From NCBI GenBank assembly GCA_964370985.1, contig CAYJLE010000007.1:33413-97412 (forward strand): a stretch of DNA of 64,000 nucleotides. The letters are read 5' to 3'. Every line of letters begins with the position of its first letter. Within the stretch, counting starts at the first letter, position 1. A program made the translations under genes and the position numbers. The notes beneath the pieces were generated by a model. The model saw only the letters and a program-made list of their open reading frames with translations, did not search any database and was not told the DNA's origin. The DNA comes from JAHDVS01 sp964370985 (GTDB lineage Bacteria > Actinomycetota > Thermoleophilia > Gaiellales > Gaiellaceae). Below, in pieces: positions 24,888-33,071 of this stretch.

Positions 24888-25661
24888 TTACGACCCGAGC
24901 AGCTCGTCCAGCGCCTCGCGGAACGGCGCCGGCTCGAGCACGTCGTACTCGATCACCGAAAGCTTGCCGCCCGTCTTCGTCGAGAGGAAGCTCGGCGTCG
25001 TCCGGATGCCGCCGGCCTGCGCCTCGCCGGCGGAGGCACCGAGCTCCTCGTCCACCGCATCCGAGTCCATGTCCGCAAGCATCTTCTCGACGTCGAGCCC
25101 GGCCACCGAAGCGCCGACGTCGCGCAGCAGCTGGTCGGTGACCCAGCCGTCGTTCTCGTCGCCCTGGTGCTCGTAGAGCAGGTGCTCCACGTGCCACGCC
25201 TTGTCCTGGAAGCCGGCGGCGACGACGGCGCGCATCGCCTTCTCCGAGTCGGGGCCGATGAAGGCGAGGCCGCGGAGCTGGATCCGCACCTTGCCGGGGC
25301 GCACGTAGTCCGCGATCAGGTCGGGCAACACGTTCGTGGACGCCTTCTGGCAGAACGGGCACTGCATGTCGATGAACTCGTACATGATCACCGGGGCGTC
25401 CGGATCCCCGAGCCAGAGGCCGTCCTGCGCGATCCCGTCGAGGAGCTGCGCGGTCGCGGTGCCGTCGACGCCCGCGGACGGCGCGGAATCGTCGTCGCCG
25501 CCGAGGACGCTCGCAAGCACGAGCACGATCGCCACGACCGCCGCGATCCCGCCGATGCCCGCGTACAGCCACGTGCGCGGCAGGCCGCCGCCGCCCTTCC
25601 CCACCGGCGGCGGGGCATTGGGGGTCTGGGAGCGCGACTTGCGAGCTGCCTTGCCGGACAT
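24888..25661 (-). CDS. Membrane-anchored DsbA-like thioredoxin-fold protein
   Basis: About 257 residues. A basic, Pro/Gly-rich cytoplasmic tail is followed by one helix (WLYAGIGGIAAVVAIVLVLASV) and then an external thioredoxin fold with the CxxC site MQCPFCQKAS near residue 100 and a cis-Pro region GIRTTPSFL. It probably oxidises or isomerises disulfides outside the membrane, like actinobacterial DsbA-type proteins. ATG 25661 is 6 nt after TACGCT, so it starts leaderless. It is divergent from the sugar transferase gene. Confidence 0.85.
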   Translation of the reverse strand: MSGKAARKSRSQTPNAPPPVGKGGGGLPRTWLYAGIGGIAAVVAIVLVLASVLGGDDDSAPSAGVDGTATAQLLDGIAQDGLWLGDPDAPVIMYEFIDMQCPFCQKASTNVLPDLIADYVRPGKVRIQLRGLAFIGPDSEKAMRAVVAAGFQDKAWHVEHLLYEHQGDENDGWVTDQLLRDVGASVAGLDVEKMLADMDSDAVDEELGASAGEAQAGGIRTTPSFLSTKTGGKLSVIEYDVLEPAPFREALDELLGS

Positions 25662-25737
25662 CGCTACAGCGTAACCGGTTCGTGCGGCGACGCGGGGAGG
25701 AACCGGGGGTGGCCCGCCGGTCTATGATCGGGCGCGC
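25662..25737. promoter_or_regulatory. Divergent leaderless promoters
   Basis: Minus -10 TACGCT at 25668-25673 (6 nt before ATG 25661). Plus -10 TATGAT at 25723-25728 (9 nt before GTG 25738). Confidence 0.55.
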
Positions 25738-26433
25738 GTGCACTCCGAACCGCTCGCCGTGCGCTACGCCCGGCTCGCCCACGAAGGGCTCGAGCGACGG
25801 CCGGTCGACGTGTCGCTCCGCCTGCTCGACATCGTCATCTCCGGCACGGCGCTCCTGCTCTTCTCGCCCGTGGCGCTCCTGATCGCGCTCGCGGTCAGGC
25901 TCACCTCCGGCAGCCCCGTCCTCTACCGGGGTGCCCGGGTCGGTCGCGCCGGGCGGGTGTTCACGATGCTGAAGTTCCGAACGCTCACCGCCGACGCGGA
26001 GAGTCGGCTCGGTCCGTACTGGGGCGTCGAGCTCGACCGTCGCACCGGAGCGGAGGTGACGGGGCTCGGCCGCTGGCTGCGCGCCTCGCAGCTCGACGAG
26101 GTGCCCCAGCTCGTGAACGTCCTGGCCGGCGACATGAGCGTGGTCGGCCCACGGCCGATCAGGCCCGCCTTCTTCGAGGAGCTGTGCGAGCAGATCCCCC
26201 AGTACTGGCAGCGGCTGGTGGTGCGTCCGGGCCTGACGGGGTTCGCGCAGACCCGCATGGGGCGCGAGCCCTCCTGGGGCGAGAAGCTCGCGCACGACCT
26301 CGAGTACGTGGCCGACCGCTCGGTCAGGCTGTACCTCCGCGTCGTCGCCGCCACGATCCTGCGCGTCGCCCGGCAATCCGGCGGGGCGATCGCGGGCCTC
26401 CTTCGCGGCGCGGGCGGCCCGGGGCGCGGCTGA
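25738..26433 (+). CDS. Initiating sugar-1-phosphate transferase (bacterial sugar transferase family)
   Basis: About 231 residues, the short PglC-like form: one N-terminal hydrophobic segment (LLDIVISGTALLLFSPVALLIALAVRL) followed by the conserved cytosolic core GSPVLYRGARVGRAG, FTMLKFRTL, GRWLRASQLDEVPQLVNVL, GDMSVVGPRPIRP and VRPGLTGFAQ. The Asp-Glu pair in SQLDEVPQ is catalytic in the family. It loads a phospho-sugar onto undecaprenyl phosphate, starting glycan assembly. GTG 25738 follows TATGAT by 9 nt. Together with the PglF-like and DegT genes at 29-32 kb it suggests a diamino-sugar primer. Confidence 0.92.
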   Translation: MHSEPLAVRYARLAHEGLERRPVDVSLRLLDIVISGTALLLFSPVALLIALAVRLTSGSPVLYRGARVGRAGRVFTMLKFRTLTADAESRLGPYWGVELDRRTGAEVTGLGRWLRASQLDEVPQLVNVLAGDMSVVGPRPIRPAFFEELCEQIPQYWQRLVVRPGLTGFAQTRMGREPSWGEKLAHDLEYVADRSVRLYLRVVAATILRVARQSGGAIAGLLRGAGGPGRG

Positions 26434-26486
26434 CCGGCGCGGACGCGCGGAGCCCGCCGACCGGCGCCCCTCTACACTGGCCCCAC

Positions 26487-27497
26487 GTGCGCGTCTGGGT
26501 CGACATCACCGCGCCGGCGCACGTGCTCGTGTTCCGGCCCCTCATCCGCCTCCTGCACGAGCGTGGCGCCGAGGTCGGAGTGACAGCCCGCGATTATGCC
26601 CAGACCGTGGAGCTGCTCTCGCTGCACGGGATCGACGCGGAGCTGCTCGGACGCCACGGCGGCCGCTCGCGGGCGGGGAAGCTGCAGGCGCTCACCTCAC
26701 GCCTTCCGGCCCTCGCCCGCTGGGCGCGGGGTCGGCACTTCGACGTCGCGCTCGCACACGGCTCGCACGAGCTCACGCTGGCTGCGCGGCGACTCGGGAT
26801 CCGCAGCACCACGACGTTCGACTACGAGTTCGCGACCCTCCAGCATCAGCTCGGGTGCCGCGCCGCGACCCGGGTCGTCGTCCCCGAGGCGATCCCGCCG
26901 GCGCGCCTCCAGCGCTACGGCGTCGGGGAGCCGAAGCTGCGCCGGTACCCGGGCCTGAAGGAGGAGTACTACCTCGCCGACTTCGAGCCCGACCCGCATG
27001 CGCTCGACGGGATTGGCGTCGGGCCGGAGCACGTGATCGTCGTCGTGCGGACGCCGCCGGACGTTTCCCTCTATCACCGTCGCTCGAACCCGCTGTTCCC
27101 TCGAGTGCTCGAGCACCTGGGCCACGACCCCTCGGTTCGCGCGGTCATCGTCCCTCGCACGGCCGAGCAGCGTACGTACGTGCGGGGGCTCCACCTCCCC
27201 TCGCTCGTCGTTCCCGACGGCGCGGTCGACGCCCAGAGCCTGATCGCGCTCGCCGACCTCGTCGTCTCCGCCGGGGGGACGATGAACCGGGAGGCCGCGG
27301 CGCTCGGCGTTCCCGTCTACACGACGTTCGGCGGGCGGCTGGGCGGCGTCGACGAGCTCCTGATCCGGGAGGGGCGCCTGCGCCCGCTCACGGACCCACG
27401 CGCGCTCGAGCTGACCAAGCGAACGGGGTCGGGCGAGCGCGTACGCCGCGACCCGGCTCTGATGCTCGACCTCCTCCTCTCGGCCCTCGAGGGCTGA
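26487..27497 (+). CDS. DUF354 family glycosyltransferase-like protein
   Basis: About 336 residues. It opens with VWVDITAPAHVLVFRPLI, then VTARDYAQTVELL, AHGSHELTLAARRLGI, FDYEFAT and a C-terminal ADLVVSAGGTMNREAAALGVPVYTTF, the DUF354 signature that resembles the UDP-binding side of GT-B enzymes. GTG 26487 lies 8 nt after TACACT. It is 53 bp downstream of the sugar transferase, yet has its own promoter. Probable role in surface glycan assembly; the reaction is unproven for the family. Confidence 0.82.
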   Translation: MRVWVDITAPAHVLVFRPLIRLLHERGAEVGVTARDYAQTVELLSLHGIDAELLGRHGGRSRAGKLQALTSRLPALARWARGRHFDVALAHGSHELTLAARRLGIRSTTTFDYEFATLQHQLGCRAATRVVVPEAIPPARLQRYGVGEPKLRRYPGLKEEYYLADFEPDPHALDGIGVGPEHVIVVVRTPPDVSLYHRRSNPLFPRVLEHLGHDPSVRAVIVPRTAEQRTYVRGLHLPSLVVPDGAVDAQSLIALADLVVSAGGTMNREAAALGVPVYTTFGGRLGGVDELLIREGRLRPLTDPRALELTKRTGSGERVRRDPALMLDLLLSALEG

Positions 27498-27507
27498 GGG
27501 CCCGCGC

Positions 27508-29382
27508 TCAGCCGGCGCGGGAGACGACCGCGAGCACCTCGTCACCGTAGCGCTCGAGCTTCGCCGGTCCGACCCCCGGAACCAGCGCGAGCTCCCCCGC
27601 CCCGGCCGGCAGGCGGGAGGCGATCTCCGCGAGCGTCCGATCGTGGAAGACGACGTAGGCGGGCACGCCGTCGGTCCGCGCCCGCTGCCGCCGCCACTCC
27701 CGGAGCGCCGCGAGCACGGGCCCCTCCTCGCGCGGCTCCGGCGCGGCACGGGGCCCCGGGCGGGTCGCGGCACCCAGCTCGGCCAGGAACCGGCTCGGCT
27801 TGCGCTCCGCCGACCAGCTCAGGTGCAGGATCCGCCGGGCACGGGTCAGGCCGACGTAGAGCAGCCGCCGCTCCTCGGCGATCGCCTCGTCCGACTTCGA
27901 GCGCCTCGACGGGAGCTCCCCCTCCTGGAGGAACGGCAGGCAAACCGCGTCGAACTCGAGCCCCTTGGCGCGATGGTAGGTGAGGATCTGTACGCCGCGG
28001 CCCTGCCCGTCCGGAGCGAAGCGCGCGCCGAGGTCGGCGACGAGCTCCGCTGCGGTCCGGCCGGCGCCGGCCTCGGCGGCGAGCGCGAGCAGCCGGCGCA
28101 GGTCCTCCTGGTAGGTGACGCCCTCGTCGCCGAGACCGTCGGGCAGCTCCTCGAGCAGGCCCAGCTCGGCGGCGACCGCCTCCACCGCGACGGGCGCCGG
28201 GGTAGCCGGCGCGCGGCGAAGCAGCTTCAACGCCGCCCGCGCGGCGGGTCGCTCGAGAAACGCTCCGCCCCTGACCTGATAGGGAATCCCGGCCGCCGCA
28301 AGGGGCTCCTCGAGGTCCTCGGAGCGGGCGTTCACGCGCACGAGGATCGCGATCTCCTCGTCCACCGTCCCCTCCCGACGCAGGCGCGCCACGAGCTCGG
28401 CCACCCGCGCCGCCTCCGCTGCCGCGGTCGGGAACGCCTCGAGCGCAGGCGCGGGACCGGACGGGCGCGTCGCCGACAGCGTCTTCGGCTCGCCTCCGAG
28501 ACGCGGCACGAGCCGGTTGGCGAGCTCGAGGACCTGCGGCGTCGAGCGGTAGTTCTCCTCGAGCCGGATCACCGTGGCGTGCGGGAACCGGCGCCGCGCC
28601 TCGAGCAGATACGCCGGCGTGGCACCCGTGAAGGAGAAGATCGCCTGGTAGTCGTCCCCGACCACGCACAGCTCGTCGCGGTCGCCGAGCCAGAGGTCGA
28701 GCAGCGACTGCTGGAGGAGGTTGACGTCCTGGTACTCGTCGACCGTGATCGCGCGGCACTGCTCGCGAAACCGTGCGAGTGCCACGTGGGTCTCCTCGTA
28801 GGTGCGCACGAGCAGGTCGAGCACGTCCTCGAAGTCGATGCGGCCGGCGCGGCGCTTGCGCTCCTCGTAGGCCGAGTACACCCGCTGCATCACGTCGGGG
28901 GGCACGGGCGGCTCGTGATCGCCGAGGCCCGCCAGGTAGCGCTCCGGCGGCAGGCGGCGGTTCTTCGCCCACTCGATCTCGCCCGCCAGCTCGGCCAGGG
29001 GCCGAAACCGGTAGGCGCGGTGGAGCGACCGGGCGATCGGACCGAGCAGGAGCGCCTTCCCCGGGAGAATCGCGCCGACGTCGGGCACGAGGTGGCGGAG
29101 CTGCGCGAGCGCGGTCGCGTGGAACGTGCGGGCGCGGACACCCCGGACGCCGAGCTGCTCGAGCCGCGAGCGCAACTCGCCGGCAGCCCGGTCGGTGAAC
29201 GTGACCGCGAGCAGCTGCCGGGGCTCGAACGCGCCGGTCGCCACCTGGTAGGCGATCCGCCGCGTGATCGTCGTCGTCTTCCCGGTGCCGGCGCCGGCGA
29301 GGATCACGACCGGGCCCCGCACGGTCTCGACCGCACGACGCTGCTCGGCGTTCAACCCTTCGAGGATCCGGCTCGCCTCCAC
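27508..29382 (-). CDS. uvrD2: UvrD/Rep-type DNA helicase with C-terminal HRDC domain
   Basis: About 624 residues. Superfamily 1A motifs in order: LNAEQRRAV (Q motif), AGAGTGKTTT (Walker A), TFTDRAAGELR (Ia), DEYQDVN (Walker B), GDDYQAIFSFTGA (III), LEENYRS (IV), ILTYHRAKGLEFDAV (V) and RRLLYVGLTRAR (VI). The last 70 or so residues (VLAALREWRRQRAR ... LVPGVGPAKLERYG) form an HRDC-like domain, as in mycobacterial UvrD2. It is an ATP-driven 3'-5' helicase in repair or recombination. GTG 29382 is 6 nt after TAGGGT. It is flanked by glycan genes and is not functionally linked to them. Confidence 0.92.
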   Translation of the reverse strand: MEASRILEGLNAEQRRAVETVRGPVVILAGAGTGKTTTITRRIAYQVATGAFEPRQLLAVTFTDRAAGELRSRLEQLGVRGVRARTFHATALAQLRHLVPDVGAILPGKALLLGPIARSLHRAYRFRPLAELAGEIEWAKNRRLPPERYLAGLGDHEPPVPPDVMQRVYSAYEERKRRAGRIDFEDVLDLLVRTYEETHVALARFREQCRAITVDEYQDVNLLQQSLLDLWLGDRDELCVVGDDYQAIFSFTGATPAYLLEARRRFPHATVIRLEENYRSTPQVLELANRLVPRLGGEPKTLSATRPSGPAPALEAFPTAAAEAARVAELVARLRREGTVDEEIAILVRVNARSEDLEEPLAAAGIPYQVRGGAFLERPAARAALKLLRRAPATPAPVAVEAVAAELGLLEELPDGLGDEGVTYQEDLRRLLALAAEAGAGRTAAELVADLGARFAPDGQGRGVQILTYHRAKGLEFDAVCLPFLQEGELPSRRSKSDEAIAEERRLLYVGLTRARRILHLSWSAERKPSRFLAELGAATRPGPRAAPEPREEGPVLAALREWRRQRARTDGVPAYVVFHDRTLAEIASRLPAGAGELALVPGVGPAKLERYGDEVLAVVSRAG

Positions 29383-29388
29383 CCGGGC

Positions 29389-29394
29389 ACCCTA
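29389..29394 (-). promoter_or_regulatory. -10 box TAGGGT, leaderless promoter of uvrD2
   Basis: Minus-strand TAGGGT ends 6 nt before GTG 29382; no Shine-Dalgarno is seen. Confidence 0.5.
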
Positions 29395-29418
29395 GACGTG
29401 GCGCCGGCTACGGAACCG

Positions 29419-31293
29419 TCACGAGACCGTCTCGCGTTCCTCCACGGGGACGCGCCTGGGGGCACGGACGATCGCTCCGAGCTTGCCGACCGCCTCGAGC
29501 GTGTCGCCCTCGTCGACGAGGCGCATCAGCCCGGTCAGCTCCTCCTCGAGCCAGGCCGGGTCGACCTCCTGGGCCTTGCAGCGGAAGATCTTCGGGTTGG
29601 CGGTGGCGACGGCGTCCTCCCCCTCCGCCCAGAGCTCCTCGTGGAGCTTCTCGCCGGGCCGCACGCCGATGATCTCGATCGGGACGTCCCGGCCGGGCAC
29701 CTTGCCCGACAGCCGGATCATGTCGTGGGCGAGGTCGATGATCCGCACCGGCTCCCCCATGTCGAGGACGAACACGTCGCCGGACTCGCCGATCGCGCCT
29801 CCCTGCACGATCAGCTGCGCCGCCTCCGGGATCGTCATGAAGTAACGGGTCATCTCCGCGTGGGTGACGGTGACGGGCCCGCCGCGCGCGATCTGGCGGC
29901 GAAACAGGGGGATCACGCTGCCCGAGGAGGCCAGCACGTTGCCGAACCGAACGGCGATGTAGCGGGTGCGGTTGCCGGGGCGGTGGGCCGCGTTGTGCAC
30001 GATCCACTCGCAGAGCAGCTTCGTCTGCCCGAGCACGTTCTGCGGGTTGACCGCCTTGTCGGTGGAGACGAGCACGAAGGTGCCGGTGTCGAACTCGGCG
30101 GCGACCTCGGCGAGCGCCTGGGTCGACCCGATGTTGTTGCGGATCGACTCGACCGGGTTGCCCTCCATGAGCGGAACGTGCTTGTACGCCGCGGCGTGGA
30201 AGACGACGCCCGGGCGGTAGCGCTCGAACACCTGGCGCAGCTTCGCGCGGTTCTTGACGTCGGCGAGCACCGGCACGACCGCGGGGAAGCCCCGCTCGTG
30301 CAGGAGCTCCCGCTCGATCGCGACGAGCGCGTTCTCGGCATGCTCGACGAGCACGAGCCGCTCCGGGCGCGCCAGCGCGAGCTGGCGGCAGAGCTCCGAC
30401 CCGATCGACCCGCCCGCGCCCGTGATGAGCACGGTCTGGCCGGCGACGTAGGCGGCGATCGTGCCGAGGTCGAGCTGCACCGCCTCGCGGCCGAGCACGT
30501 CCTCGACCTGCACCTCGCGCAGGCGCCGGGCGAGGTGCTCGTCGCCGGAGATCAGCTCGTACACCGACGGCAGCGTCTTGACCGGGACACCGGCGTCCCG
30601 GCAGGCGGTGACGATCCGCTGGCGCGTCTCCCCGGGCGCGGAGGGGATCGCGATGATCACCTCGTCGGGCTTCGCGTCGGCGATCAGTTGCGGCAGCTCG
30701 TGCGTGGAGCCGATCACTCGGATGCCGTGCAGGCGCAGGTTCTTCTTTCGCGGGTCGTCGTCGACGGCGCCGATCGGCGTGTACCCGAAGCTCGCGTTGC
30801 GCAGCATCTCCTTGATGATCAGCTGCCCGGCGTCCCCGGCCCCGACCACGAGCGCTTCTTTGCCGCGGGCGACGAGGCTGCGCGGCCCCGGCCGCTCGAT
30901 GATCGTCCGCGCAAGCAGGCGGGCACCGGCAACGAGCCCGAGCAGGACGAGCCAGTCGAGGACGAGCACGGAGCGGGGAACCCGGAAGCCGGCCACCGGG
31001 TCGACCAGGTAGATGACGAACTCGGCCACGATCGTGGCGACGGTGACGCCGCGTACCAGCGCCCACATGTCCCGGATCGAGACGTACCGCCACCAGTGGC
31101 TGTAGAAGCCGAACAGGACGAAGATGGCGAGCTTGATCGGGGCGACGATGTAGATGCTCTGCTCGAACAGCCTCCCGTAGGGGACGGGGATTCCCGCGTC
31201 GAAGCGCAGCCAGAACGCGAGGTACCACGCGCCGACGACGAGCCCGGCGTCGACGGCTGCCTGCCAGACGCGGTGGCGGGACAGGAGCCTCAC
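29419..31293 (-). CDS. PglF/CapD/WbpM-type membrane nucleotide-sugar 4,6-dehydratase
   Basis: About 624 residues. Four N-terminal membrane helices are followed by a CoA-binding-like Rossmann domain (ALVVGAGDAGQLIIKEML) and the C-terminal SDR domain with VLITGAGGSIGSELCRQL, AAYKHVPLME and STDKAVNPQNVLGQTK. This layout is that of UDP-GlcNAc 4,6-dehydratases that open routes to bacillosamine-like sugars. GTG 31293 shares GTGA with the stop of the DegT gene, which should aminate its product. An acetyltransferase for the third step is not seen nearby. Confidence 0.9.
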   Translation of the reverse strand: MRLLSRHRVWQAAVDAGLVVGAWYLAFWLRFDAGIPVPYGRLFEQSIYIVAPIKLAIFVLFGFYSHWWRYVSIRDMWALVRGVTVATIVAEFVIYLVDPVAGFRVPRSVLVLDWLVLLGLVAGARLLARTIIERPGPRSLVARGKEALVVGAGDAGQLIIKEMLRNASFGYTPIGAVDDDPRKKNLRLHGIRVIGSTHELPQLIADAKPDEVIIAIPSAPGETRQRIVTACRDAGVPVKTLPSVYELISGDEHLARRLREVQVEDVLGREAVQLDLGTIAAYVAGQTVLITGAGGSIGSELCRQLALARPERLVLVEHAENALVAIERELLHERGFPAVVPVLADVKNRAKLRQVFERYRPGVVFHAAAYKHVPLMEGNPVESIRNNIGSTQALAEVAAEFDTGTFVLVSTDKAVNPQNVLGQTKLLCEWIVHNAAHRPGNRTRYIAVRFGNVLASSGSVIPLFRRQIARGGPVTVTHAEMTRYFMTIPEAAQLIVQGGAIGESGDVFVLDMGEPVRIIDLAHDMIRLSGKVPGRDVPIEIIGVRPGEKLHEELWAEGEDAVATANPKIFRCKAQEVDPAWLEEELTGLMRLVDEGDTLEAVGKLGAIVRAPRRVPVEERETVS

Positions 31294-32384
31294 CGGGCCG
31301 CTCCGACGGATACCGCCGAGCGCACGCATGCGACGACCCGTTTCTGCTGGTCGGCGGTGATTCCTGCGAACAGCGGCAGCGCGAGGTTCTCCCGGCTGGC
31401 CCGCTCCGTCACTGGCAGAGAGCCCTCCCGGTACCCGAGCGAGGCGAACACGGGCTGGAGGTGCAGGGGCGTGCGGTAGTAGGCGGCGCAGCCGATTCCC
31501 TCGGCCGCGAGCGCCGCCGCCACCCGGTCGCGCTCGGGCGTGCGCACGACGTACATGTGGTACACGTGCCCGGTATCGTCGACCGGCAGCTCGCAGAGCT
31601 CGCCGAGCCCGAGCTGCGCGTAGCGCCCGGCCGCCTCGCGGCGGGCCTCGTTCCACGCGTCGACCCTGGTCAGGAGCAGGCGCAGGGCCGCGGCCTGGAG
31701 CTCGTCGAGTCGCGAGTTGTAGCCGACGGCCTCGAAGGTCTGCTTGTCTCGCGACCCGTGCAACCTGAGCAGCCGGACGTGCTGGGCGAGCTCCGGGTCG
31801 CTCGTCGCGACGAGGCCGCCGTCACCGAGCGCGGGCAGGTTCTTGGTCGGGAAGAAGCTGAACGTCCCGGCGGCGCCGAGCGCACCCACGCGGGCGCCGC
31901 CGAGCGTGGCACCGAAGGCCTGGGCCGCGTCCTCGACCACGGGGATCCCGCCAGGAAGCTCCTCGAGCGCCGCGGGTCGCCCGAACAGATGCACGGCGAC
32001 GATCGCGCGCGTGCGGCCGGTCACACAGCGGGCCACGTCCGCCGGGTCGAAGTTCAGCGTCTCGCGCTCGACGTCGCAGAACACGGGCGTGGCGCCGCGA
32101 CGGGCAATAGCCTCCGCTGTCGCGTAGAACGTGAACGCCGGGCACACCACCTCGTCGCCGGCGCCGATCCCGAGCGCCTCGAGCACGAGCACGAGCGCGT
32201 CCGTGCCGTTGGCAACACCGACGGCCTCGCTCGCGCCGAGATAGGCAGCTGCCTCGCGCTCGAACGCCTCGACGTTCGGGCCGAGGATGAAGCGGCCCGA
32301 ATCGAGCACCGCGGCGATCCTGCTCTCGAGCTCACCGCGCAGCGGCGCGAGCTGCGCCTTGACGTCCACGAGCGGGATGGTCAC
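31290..32384 (-). CDS. DegT/DnrJ/EryC1/StrS family sugar aminotransferase
   Basis: About 364 residues, PLP fold type I. GVANGTDALVLVL and GDEVVCPAFTFYATAEAI mark the cofactor pocket, VVEDAAQAFGA supplies the Asp, FSFFPTKNLPALGDGG holds the Schiff-base lysine, and GYNSRLDELQAA follows. It transfers an amine to a keto-sugar, most likely the 4-keto product of the next gene in the unit. GTG 32384 follows TAGACT by 9 nt; the -10 box uses the stop codon of the DedA gene. Confidence 0.92.
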   Translation of the reverse strand: MTIPLVDVKAQLAPLRGELESRIAAVLDSGRFILGPNVEAFEREAAAYLGASEAVGVANGTDALVLVLEALGIGAGDEVVCPAFTFYATAEAIARRGATPVFCDVERETLNFDPADVARCVTGRTRAIVAVHLFGRPAALEELPGGIPVVEDAAQAFGATLGGARVGALGAAGTFSFFPTKNLPALGDGGLVATSDPELAQHVRLLRLHGSRDKQTFEAVGYNSRLDELQAAALRLLLTRVDAWNEARREAAGRYAQLGLGELCELPVDDTGHVYHMYVVRTPERDRVAAALAAEGIGCAAYYRTPLHLQPVFASLGYREGSLPVTERASRENLALPLFAGITADQQKRVVACVRSAVSVGAAR

Positions 32385-32393
32385 GAATGCAAC

Positions 32394-32399
32394 AGTCTA
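32394..32399 (-). promoter_or_regulatory. -10 box TAGACT overlapping the DedA stop codon
   Basis: The TAG stop of the DedA gene (32397-32399) forms the first half of this -10 box, 9 nt before GTG 32384. Confidence 0.55.
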
Positions 32400-33059
32400 G
32401 CGGGCGCCCCCCGCCGGGCCGCGGCGGCGCCACAGCCTGACGGCGACGTAGGCGGCGGCGAGGACGACAAGGCCGACGATGACGTAGTCCGCGTACCGGG
32501 ACTGCTCGTGGAAGCGCTCCCAGCCCGTTCCCAGTGCGAGCCCGGTGCCGGCGAAGCCGAGGCACCAGATCAGCGAGCCCGCGAACGTCAGTCCCGCGTA
32601 GCGCCCGAAGGGCATCTCGGCCACACCGGCGGGCACCGAGATGAACGAGCGCACGACGGGCACGATCCGGCCCAGGAAGACCGCCCAGTCGCCGTGGCGG
32701 GCGAACCAGACCTCCGCGCGCTCGAGCCGCTCGGGGGTCAGGTGGAGCCAGCGGCCGTGCCGCTCGAGGAGCGGGCGCCCCCCGTACGCGCCGAGGCCCC
32801 AGCCGAGCGCCGAGCCGAGCCAGTAGCCGACGGTGCCGGCAGCGACCATGACCACGAAGCCCCAGGCGGTCGAGTCGATCCCCGCGCCGAACAGCGAGAC
32901 CTCGCTGTCGGGGAACGCGCCGGCGGCGAGCGCGCCGGCGTACAGCATCACGATCTCGCTCCCGGCGGGTAGCACCGCGTCGACCAGCATCAACGCGAAG
33001 ACCGCGTACACACCAGCGTCGCCGACCGCGCGGGTCAGCGCGTCCGTGATCTCGCTCAT
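32397..33059 (-). CDS. DedA family membrane protein
   Basis: About 220 residues with several hydrophobic segments. The family core is visible as FLGRIVPVVRSFISVPAGVAEMPFGRY, and an acidic residue follows the first helix (DAVLPAGSEIVMLYAGALA). DedA proteins are membrane transporters, some of which recycle undecaprenyl phosphate or phospholipids, which fits the glycan-assembly context. ATG 33059 is 6 nt after TAGAGT, again built on the stop codon of the gene upstream. Confidence 0.88.
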   Translation of the reverse strand: MSEITDALTRAVGDAGVYAVFALMLVDAVLPAGSEIVMLYAGALAAGAFPDSEVSLFGAGIDSTAWGFVVMVAAGTVGYWLGSALGWGLGAYGGRPLLERHGRWLHLTPERLERAEVWFARHGDWAVFLGRIVPVVRSFISVPAGVAEMPFGRYAGLTFAGSLIWCLGFAGTGLALGTGWERFHEQSRYADYVIVGLVVLAAAYVAVRLWRRRGPAGGAR

Positions 33060-33065
33060 CGAGCC

Positions 33066-33071
33066 ACTCTA
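33066..33071 (-). promoter_or_regulatory. -10 box TAGAGT overlapping the glycosidase stop codon
   Basis: The TAG stop at 33069-33071 of the glycosidase gene is the first half of this -10 box, 6 nt before ATG 33059. Confidence 0.55.

Noticed and set aside
27501..27521. CCCGCG/CGCGGG hairpin between convergent genes, possible terminator
   Set aside because: No T-run follows on either strand and it overlaps the last uvrD2 codons; inverted GC repeats are common by chance here.
27643..31479. A 1278-codon plus-strand open frame
   Set aside because: It runs antisense through uvrD2 and the PglF-like gene, has no recognisable domain and shows the biased composition of a shadow frame in very GC-rich DNA.
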